A stretch of DNA of 34,231 nt from Candidatus Peribacteria bacterium RIFCSPLOWO2_12_FULL_55_15 (GCA_001789045.1 MFYG01000011.1:1-34231), one strand, 5' to 3'; shown: positions 22,630 through 29,553, numbered from the stretch's first letter. A program made the numbers and translations. Notes: generated from the letters alone by a model not told the origin.

Positions 22630-22749
22630 CACATCAACGGCATCGAGGCATTCTGGAGCTTTGCCAAAGTCCGGCTGCATCGTCTCAAGGGCATTCACAA
22701 GCAGACCTTCCACTTGCATCTGAAAGAATGTGAATGGCGATTCAATCAT
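22630..22749 (-). mobile_element. Possible insertion-element-associated fragment
   Basis: A 40-codon reading from ATG 22749 (MIESPFTFFQMQVEGLLVN ... PDFGKAPECLDAVDV) resembles, from memory, short conserved frames of the type 'PF.F..VQ.E......LG..PE.LDAVDV' seen beside transposase genes in many bacteria. It ends exactly where the truncated paralog begins, consistent with an insertion that removed that gene's 5' end. No transposase or terminal repeats are seen, so the call is tentative. Confidence 0.35.
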
Positions 22750-22826
22750 CGCAAGAAAAACGTGTATACTGGTCTTCTGTCACTCATCCGAAAACACCCT
22801 CTTAACTAGTCATGAGCCTTGTTTAA

Positions 22827-23975
22827 ATGACCCCCGAGAAGGATCCACACATGCAGCTGGCGGAAACGGTCAATCAACTCGCACAAACAGTCGGTACGCT
22901 CGTCGTACGCATCGAAGAATCGCAGCAACCGGGAGTGATTCGACGTTGGACGCGCCGGGGTTTTCTTCTTGCTCTTGGGGGAGCCATCGGTGCCGGATGG
23001 GTTCTCCTTAAGCCCGGTAAAGATCCGGAATTATTCGAAAACCTCCCTCCGAATGAACGACGATATCGGACAAAGCTTATGACATGGCTCGATGACATCG
23101 TTAAACGATCGGGCAATCGCTTCACCGTGACGAATATCGACGATGCCGGATCTGTGTTCATCTCCCTCCAGCAGGGATTGCTACGGCAACAGGGAACAAC
23201 CGACCTCACGATAGAAACCGATCAACGGGGCAAACTGCTGCATCTATCCGAAAGGCAATTCGGGACAACACATCTCTCGAAAGAGCTCTTCCCGGAGAAG
23301 AAGGATATTCGGAAACAGACGAGTTTTATGGGAATAAACGGCGGGACACTCACGCAGTATGAATGGTACACGCAAAATGATGCGCTCTCGGGCTGGAAAT
23401 CCAGTGATGAGAGAATGCGCCGGATGCAAGTGGAGAGCGGCAATCAGACACAAACCATCGATCCAGAATCATCTCCGGATCTCCTTGCTCGGCAACTCGC
23501 TACCCCCCATCGCATCGCGCTCTTCCAAAAACTGTTTGGCACGTACGAGGGCCCGTCAGATTTCCTTGAACTCTTTGCCTCAGGAGAAATCCCGAAGGAT
23601 TTTCGCATCCCATTTGCCGAGTTCCATCGTCGAAAGTTCCACGGCAACTGCAATGACTTTGCCGAGATGGCCTGCGAGATCCTTGCCCGTCACCGCTACC
23701 ACATGCACCTCCTGACCATCAGTCCCGCTCTACCGCACGAAGCTCTCCAGCCATGGCACACCGTCGCGGCCATCCCACATGAGAACGGAGAACTTACGAT
23801 CATCGACAGCGGCGACCTCCTCCACGTGCACACAAAAGAAGAATATGCCGACAGGCAGAGTCGTGAATCAGGACAAGAGATGACGATCGCCCCCCAGCCT
23901 TTCGGCTACGTCGAATGGGAAAAAGTGGATTCCGCCATAGGGCGGTGGTTACAGCAGGTGGGAGTGAGGAGATGA
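22827..23975 (+). CDS. Tat-like exported protein with transglutaminase-like Cys-His-Asp triad
   Basis: The 382-residue protein has a helical start (AETVNQLAQTVGTLVVRIE) and a twin-arginine-like signal, IRRWTRRGFLLALGGAIGAG (residues 39-58). Its mature part of about 320 residues ends in a domain with FHGNCNDFAEMACEIL (Cys275), PWHTVAAIPH (His311) and LTIIDSGDL (Asp327). The Cys-36-His-16-Asp spacing fits transglutaminase-like cysteine enzymes. Such exported proteins can act as proteases or cross-linkers at the surface; the actual reaction is unknown. ATG 22851 with GAAGGA seven bases before it is a good alternative start. It is divergent from the ABC operon. Confidence 0.7.
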   Translation: MTPEKDPHMQLAETVNQLAQTVGTLVVRIEESQQPGVIRRWTRRGFLLALGGAIGAGWVLLKPGKDPELFENLPPNERRYRTKLMTWLDDIVKRSGNRFTVTNIDDAGSVFISLQQGLLRQQGTTDLTIETDQRGKLLHLSERQFGTTHLSKELFPEKKDIRKQTSFMGINGGTLTQYEWYTQNDALSGWKSSDERMRRMQVESGNQTQTIDPESSPDLLARQLATPHRIALFQKLFGTYEGPSDFLELFASGEIPKDFRIPFAEFHRRKFHGNCNDFAEMACEILARHRYHMHLLTISPALPHEALQPWHTVAAIPHENGELTIIDSGDLLHVHTKEEYADRQSRESGQEMTIAPQPFGYVEWEKVDSAIGRWLQQVGVRR

Positions 23976-23988
23976 AAGAAAATTCTCG

Positions 23989-24720
23989 CTATTCGTATGA
24001 ATGGGTAGCTTTGCGATAAATACACCACTCACAATTCTCCGAACCTTTCGGAGCCCGCTTCTTACAGAGGCACGCATGCGCATCTTGGAGAGCGCCGTCC
24101 ACCCACTTGTCCGACCCGTAGTAGGGAATGATCTGAACGGCGAACTCCAGCTGACCGTCGAATGCTGCTCTGTCCTTGCGGCCATTGACGTAGACGAAGT
24201 ACCCGCGCCTCGAAACTTTGAACCCGCGCTGCCGCAAGAGCCACTGATAGATCTCCATCTGACGCTTGTAGGCCTGCTTCCATTCGTCGTCCAGGGAAAT
24301 CTCTTTCTCGATTGCGGTCGCTTTGTAATCCACGACGATCAGCTTTCCGTCCTTGCCCTTCCATACATCGTCCACTGCTCCGGTGACGAGGAAATTCGTT
24401 TTCTTGTGGAGATATTGCACACCGGTAAAATTCGTCCGCCACTTGTCCAGATCGTCATGCGCAAACGGCACCGCGTCGATCTTGTACTTTCGCATGAGCG
24501 GGTGCGGCTTGCCCTTGGCGCGGTGGATGTCGAATTCCTTCTTGAGCAGATGGTCAACGGCGTTGTTGAGCGTGAACGGCGGCCCCGGCACCCGACCGAT
24601 GCCCAGCCGCCGGTCGAGGTAGAAGCAACGGGGACACTGAAGGAACAGTTCTATCTTGCTCCGGCTGAGCTTGAAGGGCTCTTTGGATTTTTGGTCGAAT
24701 AGGCGGCGGGTACGGGGCAC
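23989..24720 (-). CDS. PD-(D/E)XK nuclease with Cas4/AddB-like Fe-S cysteines
   Basis: The 243-residue protein opens with KLSRSKIELFLQCPRCFYLDRR. Catalytic residues are visible in FLVTGAVDDVW (Asp118/119) and LIVVDYKAT (Asp132, Lys134). The helix QAYKRQMEIYQWLL supplies the QxxxY motif. Cysteines C29/C32 near the start and C218, C220, C231, C234 near the end match the Cas4/AddB arrangement that binds a 4Fe-4S cluster. These are 5'-3' or RecB-like DNA exonucleases. With no cas genes nearby it is better seen as a stand-alone repair or defence nuclease. RhuM ends 30 bp upstream on the same strand. Confidence 0.85.
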   Translation of the reverse strand: MPRTRRLFDQKSKEPFKLSRSKIELFLQCPRCFYLDRRLGIGRVPGPPFTLNNAVDHLLKKEFDIHRAKGKPHPLMRKYKIDAVPFAHDDLDKWRTNFTGVQYLHKKTNFLVTGAVDDVWKGKDGKLIVVDYKATAIEKEISLDDEWKQAYKRQMEIYQWLLRQRGFKVSRRGYFVYVNGRKDRAAFDGQLEFAVQIIPYYGSDKWVDGALQDAHACLCKKRAPKGSENCEWCIYRKATHSYE

Positions 24721-24750
24721 GGAAGAAGCATATCAGATTTCCTTTTCGGA

Positions 24751-25752
24751 TCATTTTTTCACTGCCTGATCAAAATCAGAAATGTATTTTTTGTCTTGCT
24801 CTTTCCTGTATTTCAATAATTCGGTTTCTGCTTTTTCCTCCGCCATTGCCGCACTGATGGAACCGGCGTTTTCCAATAGCTTCTTTTCGCTGAGCTTGAG
24901 GAATTCATCGAGCTTGTTCACCCAATCGGCCATTTTCATCGGTCGTTCGTTGCTCGCCTGCAATTCCGCGAAATCCAGGTAGAGAGAAACAATGAGGTTC
25001 AGCTGTTTTAATTCTTTCTCGGACAGGTAGTTCTTCGCCACTTTGACATCGCCCGCCGTGATATACCTACTCTTGAAGCTCGTCAGTCCCATCATCGGTT
25101 TGGAACTGTCGGCTCGTTTATGGATGATCTCGGCAGCCGTATGCCCGTGAACGGCATAGTGCATCTTGTTCTGCACCGTCGCGAAGAACCGTTGCGTGAG
25201 GAGATCGTCTTTCCGGTAATCGATGCTCGTCGCATAAATATCCGTCACTTTCTGGTAAAAGTTCCTCTCGCTCGACCGGATATCGCGAATGCGCTGGAGA
25301 AGCTCCTCAAAATGCCGCGCCCTTCCTCCACCCTGTTTCAGCCGCTCATCATCCAGCGCGAAACCTTTCACGATGTACTCCCGGAGCCGCTGCGTCGCCC
25401 AGATGCGGAACTGCGTCGCTGTTTTTGATTTGATGCGATAGCCAACCGACAGAATGACGTCGAGATTGTAGCACTTAAGCGCCCGCTTGACCTCTCGCAC
25501 ACCTTCGGATCGAACTTGTAAGAATTCCTTACACGTTGCCGCTTCAGCCAGTTCTGCCTCATCATAAATGGAAGCGATATGCTGGGTGATGTTCTGCGGC
25601 GTTGTCTGAAACAACTCCGCTATCGCCTTTTGCGGAAGCCATACAGTTTCATTCTCCAACCGGACTTCGATACGCGTTGAACCGTCTCCAGACTGATAGA
25701 GGATGACGGCGCCAGTTGGCTCCTGGGGCGATGCGGGGGAGGGGTTTTTCAT
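24751..25752 (-). CDS. RhuM family protein
   Basis: The 333-residue protein matches the RhuM family closely. The N-terminal block 'TVWLPQKAIAELFQTTPQNITQHI' is DNA-binding-like. 'CYNLDVILSVGYRIKSKTATQFRIWATQRLREYIVKGF' follows (split over strand and helix), then a helical C-terminal half with 'LYLDFAELQA' and 'DWVNKLDEFLKL'. RhuM was named in Salmonella pathogenicity islands and is common on mobile islands near Fic and toxin-antitoxin genes. Its biochemical activity is unresolved. A strong promoter and a perfect inverted repeat lie directly before the gene, suggesting autoregulation. It stands between the nuclease and the Panacea pair, all on the minus strand. Confidence 0.92.
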   Translation of the reverse strand: MKNPSPASPQEPTGAVILYQSGDGSTRIEVRLENETVWLPQKAIAELFQTTPQNITQHIASIYDEAELAEAATCKEFLQVRSEGVREVKRALKCYNLDVILSVGYRIKSKTATQFRIWATQRLREYIVKGFALDDERLKQGGGRARHFEELLQRIRDIRSSERNFYQKVTDIYATSIDYRKDDLLTQRFFATVQNKMHYAVHGHTAAEIIHKRADSSKPMMGLTSFKSRYITAGDVKVAKNYLSEKELKQLNLIVSLYLDFAELQASNERPMKMADWVNKLDEFLKLSEKKLLENAGSISAAMAEEKAETELLKYRKEQDKKYISDFDQAVKK

Positions 25753-25767
25753 GGGAATCGTGAGTGA

Positions 25768-25796
25768 AGTGTACAGATGTACACCTTGAGAAGCAA
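25768..25796 (-). promoter_or_regulatory. rhuM promoter with operator-like inverted repeat
   Basis: Minus strand: -35 TTGCTT (25796-25791), 17-bp spacer, -10 TACACT (25773-25768). The perfect inverted repeat GTGTACAGATGTACAC (25769-25784) covers the -10 and half the spacer, an ideal place for repression. Predicted leader is about 9 nt. Confidence 0.7.
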
Positions 25797-25850
25797 GGAG
25801 GAAACTTTTTGTTAGGGTCCTGACCCCCTATGCCCTCCGATGAGTGAGAT

Positions 25851-26222
25851 TTATAAAAGATCTGTGACTCGTGAAAGAGCGAGTTTGTTCATATCCCTGT
25901 CACGGTAGTTATCGATGTGCGTTGAAATGCACAGGAATACAATCGTTGCCCCACTTTGCGCGAACAATATCCGCGGGTATTGATTCGGTCGCAAACCCGA
26001 ATGGATCACGGGTAGTTCAGTCTTCCACATCATCCACACTTCATTTTGCGTCACACGATGAAGCTTACCTGGCGCAATCCGCGGCTGCGGTGCGGTTGGG
26101 TGAAAATGAAGCTCGCACAATTGTTGGAAACCCTCCAGACTTTGTCTGATATGTCACATTCGTTTCCTCTCCAAAGCGGCGATTTCGATCTCGAAACCTT
26201 CATGAAATAGAAACGAAATCAT
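25851..26222 (-). pseudogene. Toxin-like gene coupled to Panacea antitoxin, interrupted by in-frame TGA
   Basis: ATG 26222 overlaps the Panacea stop as ATGA. Its frame reads MISFLFHEGFEIEIAALERK, then R-M-TGA at codon 23. It then continues without another stop for 100 codons: HIRQSLEGFQQLCELHFHP ... PNQYPRILFAQSGATIVFL ... STHIDNYRDRDMNKLALSR. The later part has the strand-strand-helix texture of RelE/ParE-type toxins ('PRI.FA.SG.TIVFL'), but I cannot name a family securely. A TTG at 26120 could restart an 89-residue product. Because Panacea antitoxins are normally encoded next to their toxin, a nonsense-inactivated toxin is the simplest reading. A base-call error or a real readthrough remain possible. 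Confidence 0.6.
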
Positions 26223-26710
26223 AGATCGCTGAAGTCCGTTCCTCGATAGTATGTGAATTCGTATGGTACCTCTTGGTTCGGCTTTGCGGCGGAATAGGGT
26301 GCTTCGGCGTGTGAGAGATCTTCCAGTTGCTTTCCAGTCAGTTGGCCGTAGCGAATGATGATCCTTTGGAGCATGCTTTTCTCATCCGGACTGAAAACCG
26401 AAAGATCCGGTGCGACGAGGCACCGATACACTTCTGTCGGGTTGTAGTCCGGACGTTCCTTCACCTGCTTCACAACAAGCATTTTCTTACTCACCATCTC
26501 CTCTGTCACCGACCCGAGAGCCGATGGCACAGGCCCCATAGGCAGCGCCTTGTATACATCGCCGGTAATCGATCGCTGGTGCTTCTCATAGAAATCAAAA
26601 TCCACAAAATACAGAAGCTTCGCAAGTTTTTTCTTCCCGCGCACCTCGCCCTGTAACTCCCGGCACGAGTACAGCACGGCATTCTGATACTTTTTCTTGT
26701 GGAGCGCCAT
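26219..26710 (-). CDS. Panacea (SocA/DUF4065) domain antitoxin
   Basis: The 163-residue protein shows the Panacea pattern 'KKLAKLLYFVDFDFYEKHQRSITGDVYKALPMGPVPSAL', written here as split blocks: the KL.KLLYF.D, G..Y.A...GPV and later F...E......I...YG..T...L..L.H...P motifs. Panacea domains neutralise many unrelated toxins by direct binding. This makes the immediately coupled downstream frame (ATGA overlap at 26222-26219) its likely partner. A 15-bp palindrome over the start codon and a promoter upstream suggest self-regulation. It sits divergent from fic. Confidence 0.88.
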   Translation of the reverse strand: MALHKKKYQNAVLYSCRELQGEVRGKKKLAKLLYFVDFDFYEKHQRSITGDVYKALPMGPVPSALGSVTEEMVSKKMLVVKQVKERPDYNPTEVYRCLVAPDLSVFSPDEKSMLQRIIIRYGQLTGKQLEDLSHAEAPYSAAKPNQEVPYEFTYYRGTDFSDL

Positions 26711-26749
26711 GATGTCATCATGATATCAACAATGGACAGTTTGTGCCAA
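26708..26749 (-). promoter_or_regulatory. Promoter and start-codon palindrome of the Panacea operon
   Basis: Minus strand: -35 TTGGCA (26749-26744), 18-bp spacer, -10 TATCAT (26725-26720), 9 bp before ATG 26710. The perfect 15-bp palindrome CATGATGTCATCATG (26708-26722) spans the start codon and part of the -10, a plausible operator for the antitoxin or complex. Confidence 0.55.
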
Positions 26750-26781
26750 GGGAAAAACTAAAAAAATGATAGACTGTAGTC

Positions 26782-27435
26782 ATGCTTTCTCGACACACAT
26801 CACATCCTTCGAGATATTCTGTTGGCGGAAGTGAAAATGAGTACATGGATAGGAAGAGAAAGATCATGAAAAATCTGAAGGGCGTCCGGAGCCTGCGATC
26901 GTTGCAGAAGGCCGAGGAAGATGCACTCGTTGTCGCCTATGACAAACTTTTTTCAACGGTACGCTCCGACACGCCGATGACCGTCGATCTGTTGAAACAC
27001 GTTCACAACTCCATCTTTGTTGATCTCTATACATGGGCTGGGAAATTCCGAACTGTCGCTATCAGCAAGCCCGGTGTGACGTGGCCTCCCCCGGATTATC
27101 TGGAAGAAGCCATGCGCTCATTCGAGCGGAACATCCTCCGAAAATATTCTGCTCATTCACTCAATGATGATGAACGCTTCTGTGAAGCAGTCGGGCATGT
27201 TCAAGGAGAATTTCTGGCCATCCATCCGTTTCGGGAAGGGAATGCCCGCACAATCAAGCTCTTCACGGATCTCCTCGCCGCGCAGCTGAAGCGTCCCATC
27301 CTCCGCTATGACATGACGAAGGAGGGACAACGGCAGTACATCGATGCGGCCAAGGCCGCGCTCCTGAAACAGAACTACATTCCCATGCAGAGGATTATCG
27401 AGAAGGCTCTTCGTCGGTCTACGCTCCTTTCGTGA
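26782..27435 (+). CDS. Fic/Doc family protein (AMPylase-type)
   Basis: The 217-residue protein has the Fic core, with the active-site motif AIHPFREGNART (His148; consensus HxFx(D/E)GN(G/x)R) preceded by a helix GEFL. The flap region 'WAGKFRTVAISKPG' is also typical. Fic enzymes transfer AMP or related groups to protein hydroxyls. No inhibitory (S/T)xxxE(G/N) helix is visible in the protein itself, so an outside antitoxin would be expected. The second half of the active motif has Ala where Gly is common, yet Arg is kept. Start 26782 follows TAGACT by 6 bp (leaderless geometry). ATG 26845 (MDRKRK) is an alternative. It overlaps the convergent downstream gene by 17 bp. Confidence 0.85.
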   Translation: MLSRHTSHPSRYSVGGSENEYMDRKRKIMKNLKGVRSLRSLQKAEEDALVVAYDKLFSTVRSDTPMTVDLLKHVHNSIFVDLYTWAGKFRTVAISKPGVTWPPPDYLEEAMRSFERNILRKYSAHSLNDDERFCEAVGHVQGEFLAIHPFREGNARTIKLFTDLLAAQLKRPILRYDMTKEGQRQYIDAAKAALLKQNYIPMQRIIEKALRRSTLLS

Positions 27436-27730
27436 GCTTCTTCATGAAGTGCTCTTTCCGCTCCTTCCCAAACCGCGGAAGCCCCTCGATAACGCTATTA
27501 CGCTCTGCTGCATCAACGATACGTCGTGCCCTCTCCTTCTTATCACGGAGGAAGGGTGAGTATTGCCGGAGGGTGAGTCCTTTTCCGAAGGTCATTACGT
27601 ACATGATAGCATGGATGAGGATCATTTGCTGTAGAATTTCGCATTCATGGGCGCATTTTCCATAGATCGGCTTGTATTGTTTCAGTCTCTCTTCCACGGG
27701 AGAGATGACGTCTTCGCGCGGTATTGTCAC
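27419..27730 (-). CDS. Small protein with VbhA-like C-terminal motif, candidate Fic antitoxin
   Basis: The 103-residue product comes from a GTG start. The N-terminal two-thirds are unknown helical sequence (EERLKQYKPIYGKCAHECEI...). The last 35 residues, RRIVDAAERNSVIEGLPRFG and onward, look like the inhibitory helix of VbhA-type antitoxins (pattern RR..A..N.S..IEGL.P), which blocks the Fic ATP pocket with a Glu. Here Asn stands at the usual Ser/Thr position, with Ser one residue later. Known class I antitoxins lie upstream of fic in the same direction; this one is tail-to-tail with a 17-bp overlap. Function is therefore a hypothesis. Its 5' end abuts the helicase/restriction stump. Confidence 0.5.
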   Translation of the reverse strand: MTIPREDVISPVEERLKQYKPIYGKCAHECEILQQMILIHAIMYVMTFGKGLTLRQYSPFLRDKKERARRIVDAAERNSVIEGLPRFGKERKEHFMKKLTKGA

Positions 27731-27989
27731 GCCATTCTTTTATCTTCACTCTGATTTTATTGATGAATTCATTTTCTTTCTGAAGCTCAACACCAAAAGC
27801 TCCGTCAGCAAGATTCAAGTCGAGTTGCTTCTGCTTTGTTTTTGCCCTCGGGACAGGAATGTAAAAACGGCTCGGGCGGCGACTATCCAATACTTCGTCT
27901 GTTAGGCCTCTCTCATTAGAGTCAAAATGTTTGCATGGCTCACTGTAGGGCGAGTTGAGAATCGGATTTTGAGTGAGTGCATCTGGCAT
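27723..27989 (-). pseudogene. 5' stump of a large helicase/type III-like restriction gene
   Basis: Eighty-nine codons from ATG 27989 contain NPILNSPYSEPCKHF, EVLDSRRPSRFYIPVPRAK and ENEFINKIRVKIKEWRD. These are the conserved N-terminal blocks of the roughly 1000-residue DEAD-box/restriction proteins of the BPTD_3080 type ('NSP..EP..H....G.T..i...RRpS.y.vPiP', 'N..in.iR..v..WR'). Homology stops at codon 89 and nothing of the helicase or nuclease parts follows. The gene is a deletion remnant. The frame runs on about 25 codons to 27645 without likeness to the family. Confidence 0.7.
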
Positions 27990-28092
27990 CGCTCAAACTA
28001 TAGCGTTTTCATCGATGGCCTGGAACTTTCACTTTTGTTGGCTGATTTGGAGAAGGGTTCTAGGTTGGCAGAAATAAAAACTCATGGGCTAC

Positions 28093-28332
28093 TCAGCCCG
28101 AGATATTACGAGGGTCATGGCCATACGAATCCTTTTGTTGGATCCTACCTTTCATGTCCTTGATAACGAGCTCTTCCTTGTTCCGGCGTGCAATATCACG
28201 GCCGATATCAACCGCATCCACCTTCTTCTCGGTGACGGCTGCTGCTCGCTGCGCGCCTGCAAGTTTGACGATCCATTTATCGTCATGTTTCCGATGAGAA
28301 ACGAAGCGTTGAGGAGTACATTTGAACCACAA
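28093..28332 (-). CDS. DUF2188 family small protein
   Basis: The 79-residue product matches DUF2188: FVSHRKHDDKWIVKLAGAQR, then AVDIGRDIARRNKEELVIKD and a KGRIQQKDSYGHDP end. The family consensus is 'h.dg.W.vk..ga..a......a...ar..a......l.ih..dG.i....syg.dp'. These are short alpha/beta proteins of unknown role, common near mobile islands. The only in-frame start is a TTG at 28332, and the similarity begins about ten residues later, so the original 5' end may have been replaced at the junction near 28330. Confidence 0.7.
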   Translation of the reverse strand: MWFKCTPQRFVSHRKHDDKWIVKLAGAQRAAAVTEKKVDAVDIGRDIARRNKEELVIKDMKGRIQQKDSYGHDPRNISG

Positions 28333-28550
28333 AGTACTATATGCACCTTCTGATTACAAAGACGATTCAACCTTTGTAAAGCTTGCAAGGAAAGTAAGTG
28401 ATTCTGCTACAAACGATGTGGGTGATTTAATCATTGTTAAGCCATCCGCAGAGACCACTATTACGCTCCCGAAGACATGATCTCTATTGAAGATAAACAC
28501 TGGCAGAATGGCAGCTTTACTGTTGGATTTAGCTTCAGTAATGGAATGGC
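28333..28550. other. AT-richer interval without a firm gene
   Basis: Base composition drops here relative to the flanks. A plus-strand reading from about 28334 (KVLYAPSDYKDDSTFVKL ... TITLPKT) ends in TGA and overlaps, as ATGA at 28477, a second reading (ISIEDKHWQNGSFTVGFS...) that runs into the next minus-strand gene. Both look protein-like, but neither has a clear start or family. The interval may be pieces of foreign genes. Confidence 0.3.
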
Positions 28551-28811
28551 TCATTGCGAAGGTTTCACAATGGAAACAGTTGTAAGTAATGCTTTAGAAC
28601 TTAAATTCTGCACATCCTTGGTCTCCTTGCGTCGGGCACCAAAGAACGCGGACCTGAAAATCTCCCCCAGAACGGTATTCTGAACCGCAGCCTCGATTTC
28701 GTTCACTTCCGCTACATCGGGGATGTACGGATTGAGCATGCGATCCCATATTGAAGAAACGTTCTGTGCCATGGGTAATGATTCTAGCTGCAAAAGTGCG
28801 TTCTTGGACAT
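28551..28811 (-). CDS. Hypothetical protein or fragment
   Basis: The 86-residue frame begins MSKNALLQLESLPMAQNVSS and continues with IWDRMLNPYIPDVAEVNEIE and an amphipathic helix (AAVQNTVLGEIFRSAFFGAR). I recognise no family. The last 20 residues (KALLTTVSIVKPSQ) lie in AT-richer sequence of different texture, so the gene may be fused to unrelated DNA after about residue 68. It is the first gene downstream of tRNA-Gln on the same strand. Confidence 0.4.
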   Translation of the reverse strand: MSKNALLQLESLPMAQNVSSIWDRMLNPYIPDVAEVNEIEAAVQNTVLGEIFRSAFFGARRKETKDVQNLSSKALLTTVSIVKPSQ

Positions 28812-28911
28812 CCGAAAAATTACCGTTTATAACACGAAGGCATCTGGGTATAGAACAAAATTTAAGATCAGATTTTTTGGCTAATGTAAGCTATAGCAAG
28901 CGGGTCTATAA

Positions 28912-28925
28912 AGACGCGCACGTAG

Positions 28926-28931
<6 letters not shown>
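28912..28931 (+). repeat. 20-bp direct repeat at the tRNA-Gln 3' end (right copy)
   Basis: Matches 18066-18085 with one difference (A for C). The last six bases are inside the tRNA 3' end. A possible attachment site for the island to its left. Confidence 0.4.
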
Positions 28932-29000
<69 letters not shown>

Positions 29001-29082
29001 ACGCAGATACCAGAGTACCATACCATCTCCGCATGCTTTCCCTCCGCGATCACAGTCGCAACCATCACCATAGCCACTGCCT

Positions 29083-29115
29083 GCCTGCAGGCAGGCTCTC
29101 CCCGGTGGGAGGGTG
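29083..29115. repeat. Palindrome pair: CTGCCTGCAGGCAG hairpin and repeat copy D
   Basis: GCCTGCCTGCAGGCAGGC is a perfect 18-bp palindrome. It is joined directly to CTCTCCCCGGTGGGAGGGTGA, a shortened form of the dispersed GC-rich element. It lies upstream of the rplU promoter. Confidence 0.7.
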
Positions 29116-29129
29116 ACAAAAAAAAGGCA

Positions 29130-29158
29130 TTGTTCGGCAGACATATCACGACTAGAAT
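29130..29158 (+). promoter_or_regulatory. Promoter of rplU
   Basis: -35 TTGTTC (29130-29135), 17-bp spacer, -10 TAGAAT (29153-29158). ATG 29170 begins 11 bp later, so the predicted leader is only about 5 nt. Confidence 0.65.
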
Positions 29159-29169
29159 CTCCTGGGACT

Positions 29170-29493
29170 ATGCAGCCATTCGCCATCGTCGACATTGCTG
29201 GCTTTCAGGAAAAGGTAGAGAAGGGGATGAAGCTCCATGTCCCCCACCTTTCTGGAGAAACAGGAACCTTCGTTAAATTCGAAAAGGTATTCCTCCTTGT
29301 AAACAGTGATGACGACATTCACATCGGGAAACCTACTCTCGCAGGAACAGTGGTAGAGGCTAAAATCCTCAGTCATGGAAAGGACAAAAAAATCCGTGTC
29401 TTCAAGATGCGTCGGCGCAAGCGCTTCCGCCGTCTCAAGGGGCACCGGCAACAGTACACAGAGATCGAAGTGACTGGGATCACGACGCCGTAA
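29170..29493 (+). CDS. rplU: 50S ribosomal protein L21
   Basis: The 107-residue protein starts at ATG 29170 (MQPFAIVDIAGFQEKVEKG); the frame further upstream lies in the promoter. L21 features are 'FAIVDIAGFQEKVEKGMKL', 'LVNSDDDIHIGKPTLAGTVV' and the rRNA-binding basic run KMRRRKRFRRLKGHRQ near the C-terminus (family consensus Kyk.rk.yrr..GHRQ..t.v.i). It usually precedes rpmA (L27), but here the next gene is tgt on the opposite strand, 12 bp away. The mRNA is predicted nearly leaderless. Confidence 0.92.
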   Translation: MQPFAIVDIAGFQEKVEKGMKLHVPHLSGETGTFVKFEKVFLLVNSDDDIHIGKPTLAGTVVEAKILSHGKDKKIRVFKMRRRKRFRRLKGHRQQYTEIEVTGITTP

Positions 29494-29500
29494 AGGAAAA

Positions 29501-29553
29501 CCCCTCACCCTTGCTCGCTACTGCTCGCTTCACCATCTCCCGCGGGGAGAGGA
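29501..29553 (-). repeat. Dispersed GC-rich repeat, copy E, with inner insert
   Basis: CCCCTCACCCT and CTCCCGCGGGGAGAGG are the two ends of the element. Between them lies TTGCTCGCTACTGCTCGCTT, a GCTCGCT-type direct repeat. Almost all of it is translated as the C-terminal 15 or so residues of Tgt (PLPAGDGEASSSEQG). Confidence 0.8.

Noticed and set aside
22231-22749. A single 172-residue protein on the minus strand
   Set aside because: Only its first 40 codons look like a conserved fragment; the rest is an out-of-frame reading of the helical-repeat genes.
23989-24720. Calling the nuclease Cas4
   Set aside because: The cysteines fit Cas4, but AddB-like and stand-alone nucleases share them, and no other cas gene or array is present.
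25851-26222. UGA read as glycine (Gracilibacteria code) to explain the interrupted toxin
   Set aside because: Many intact genes in the window end properly at TGA with no conserved sequence beyond (for example 1443, 3420, 12344, 14398, 34218), so the standard code applies.
28084-28353. Plus-strand 89-codon frame
   Set aside because: It is the shadow of the DUF2188 gene, whose family motifs lie on the minus strand.
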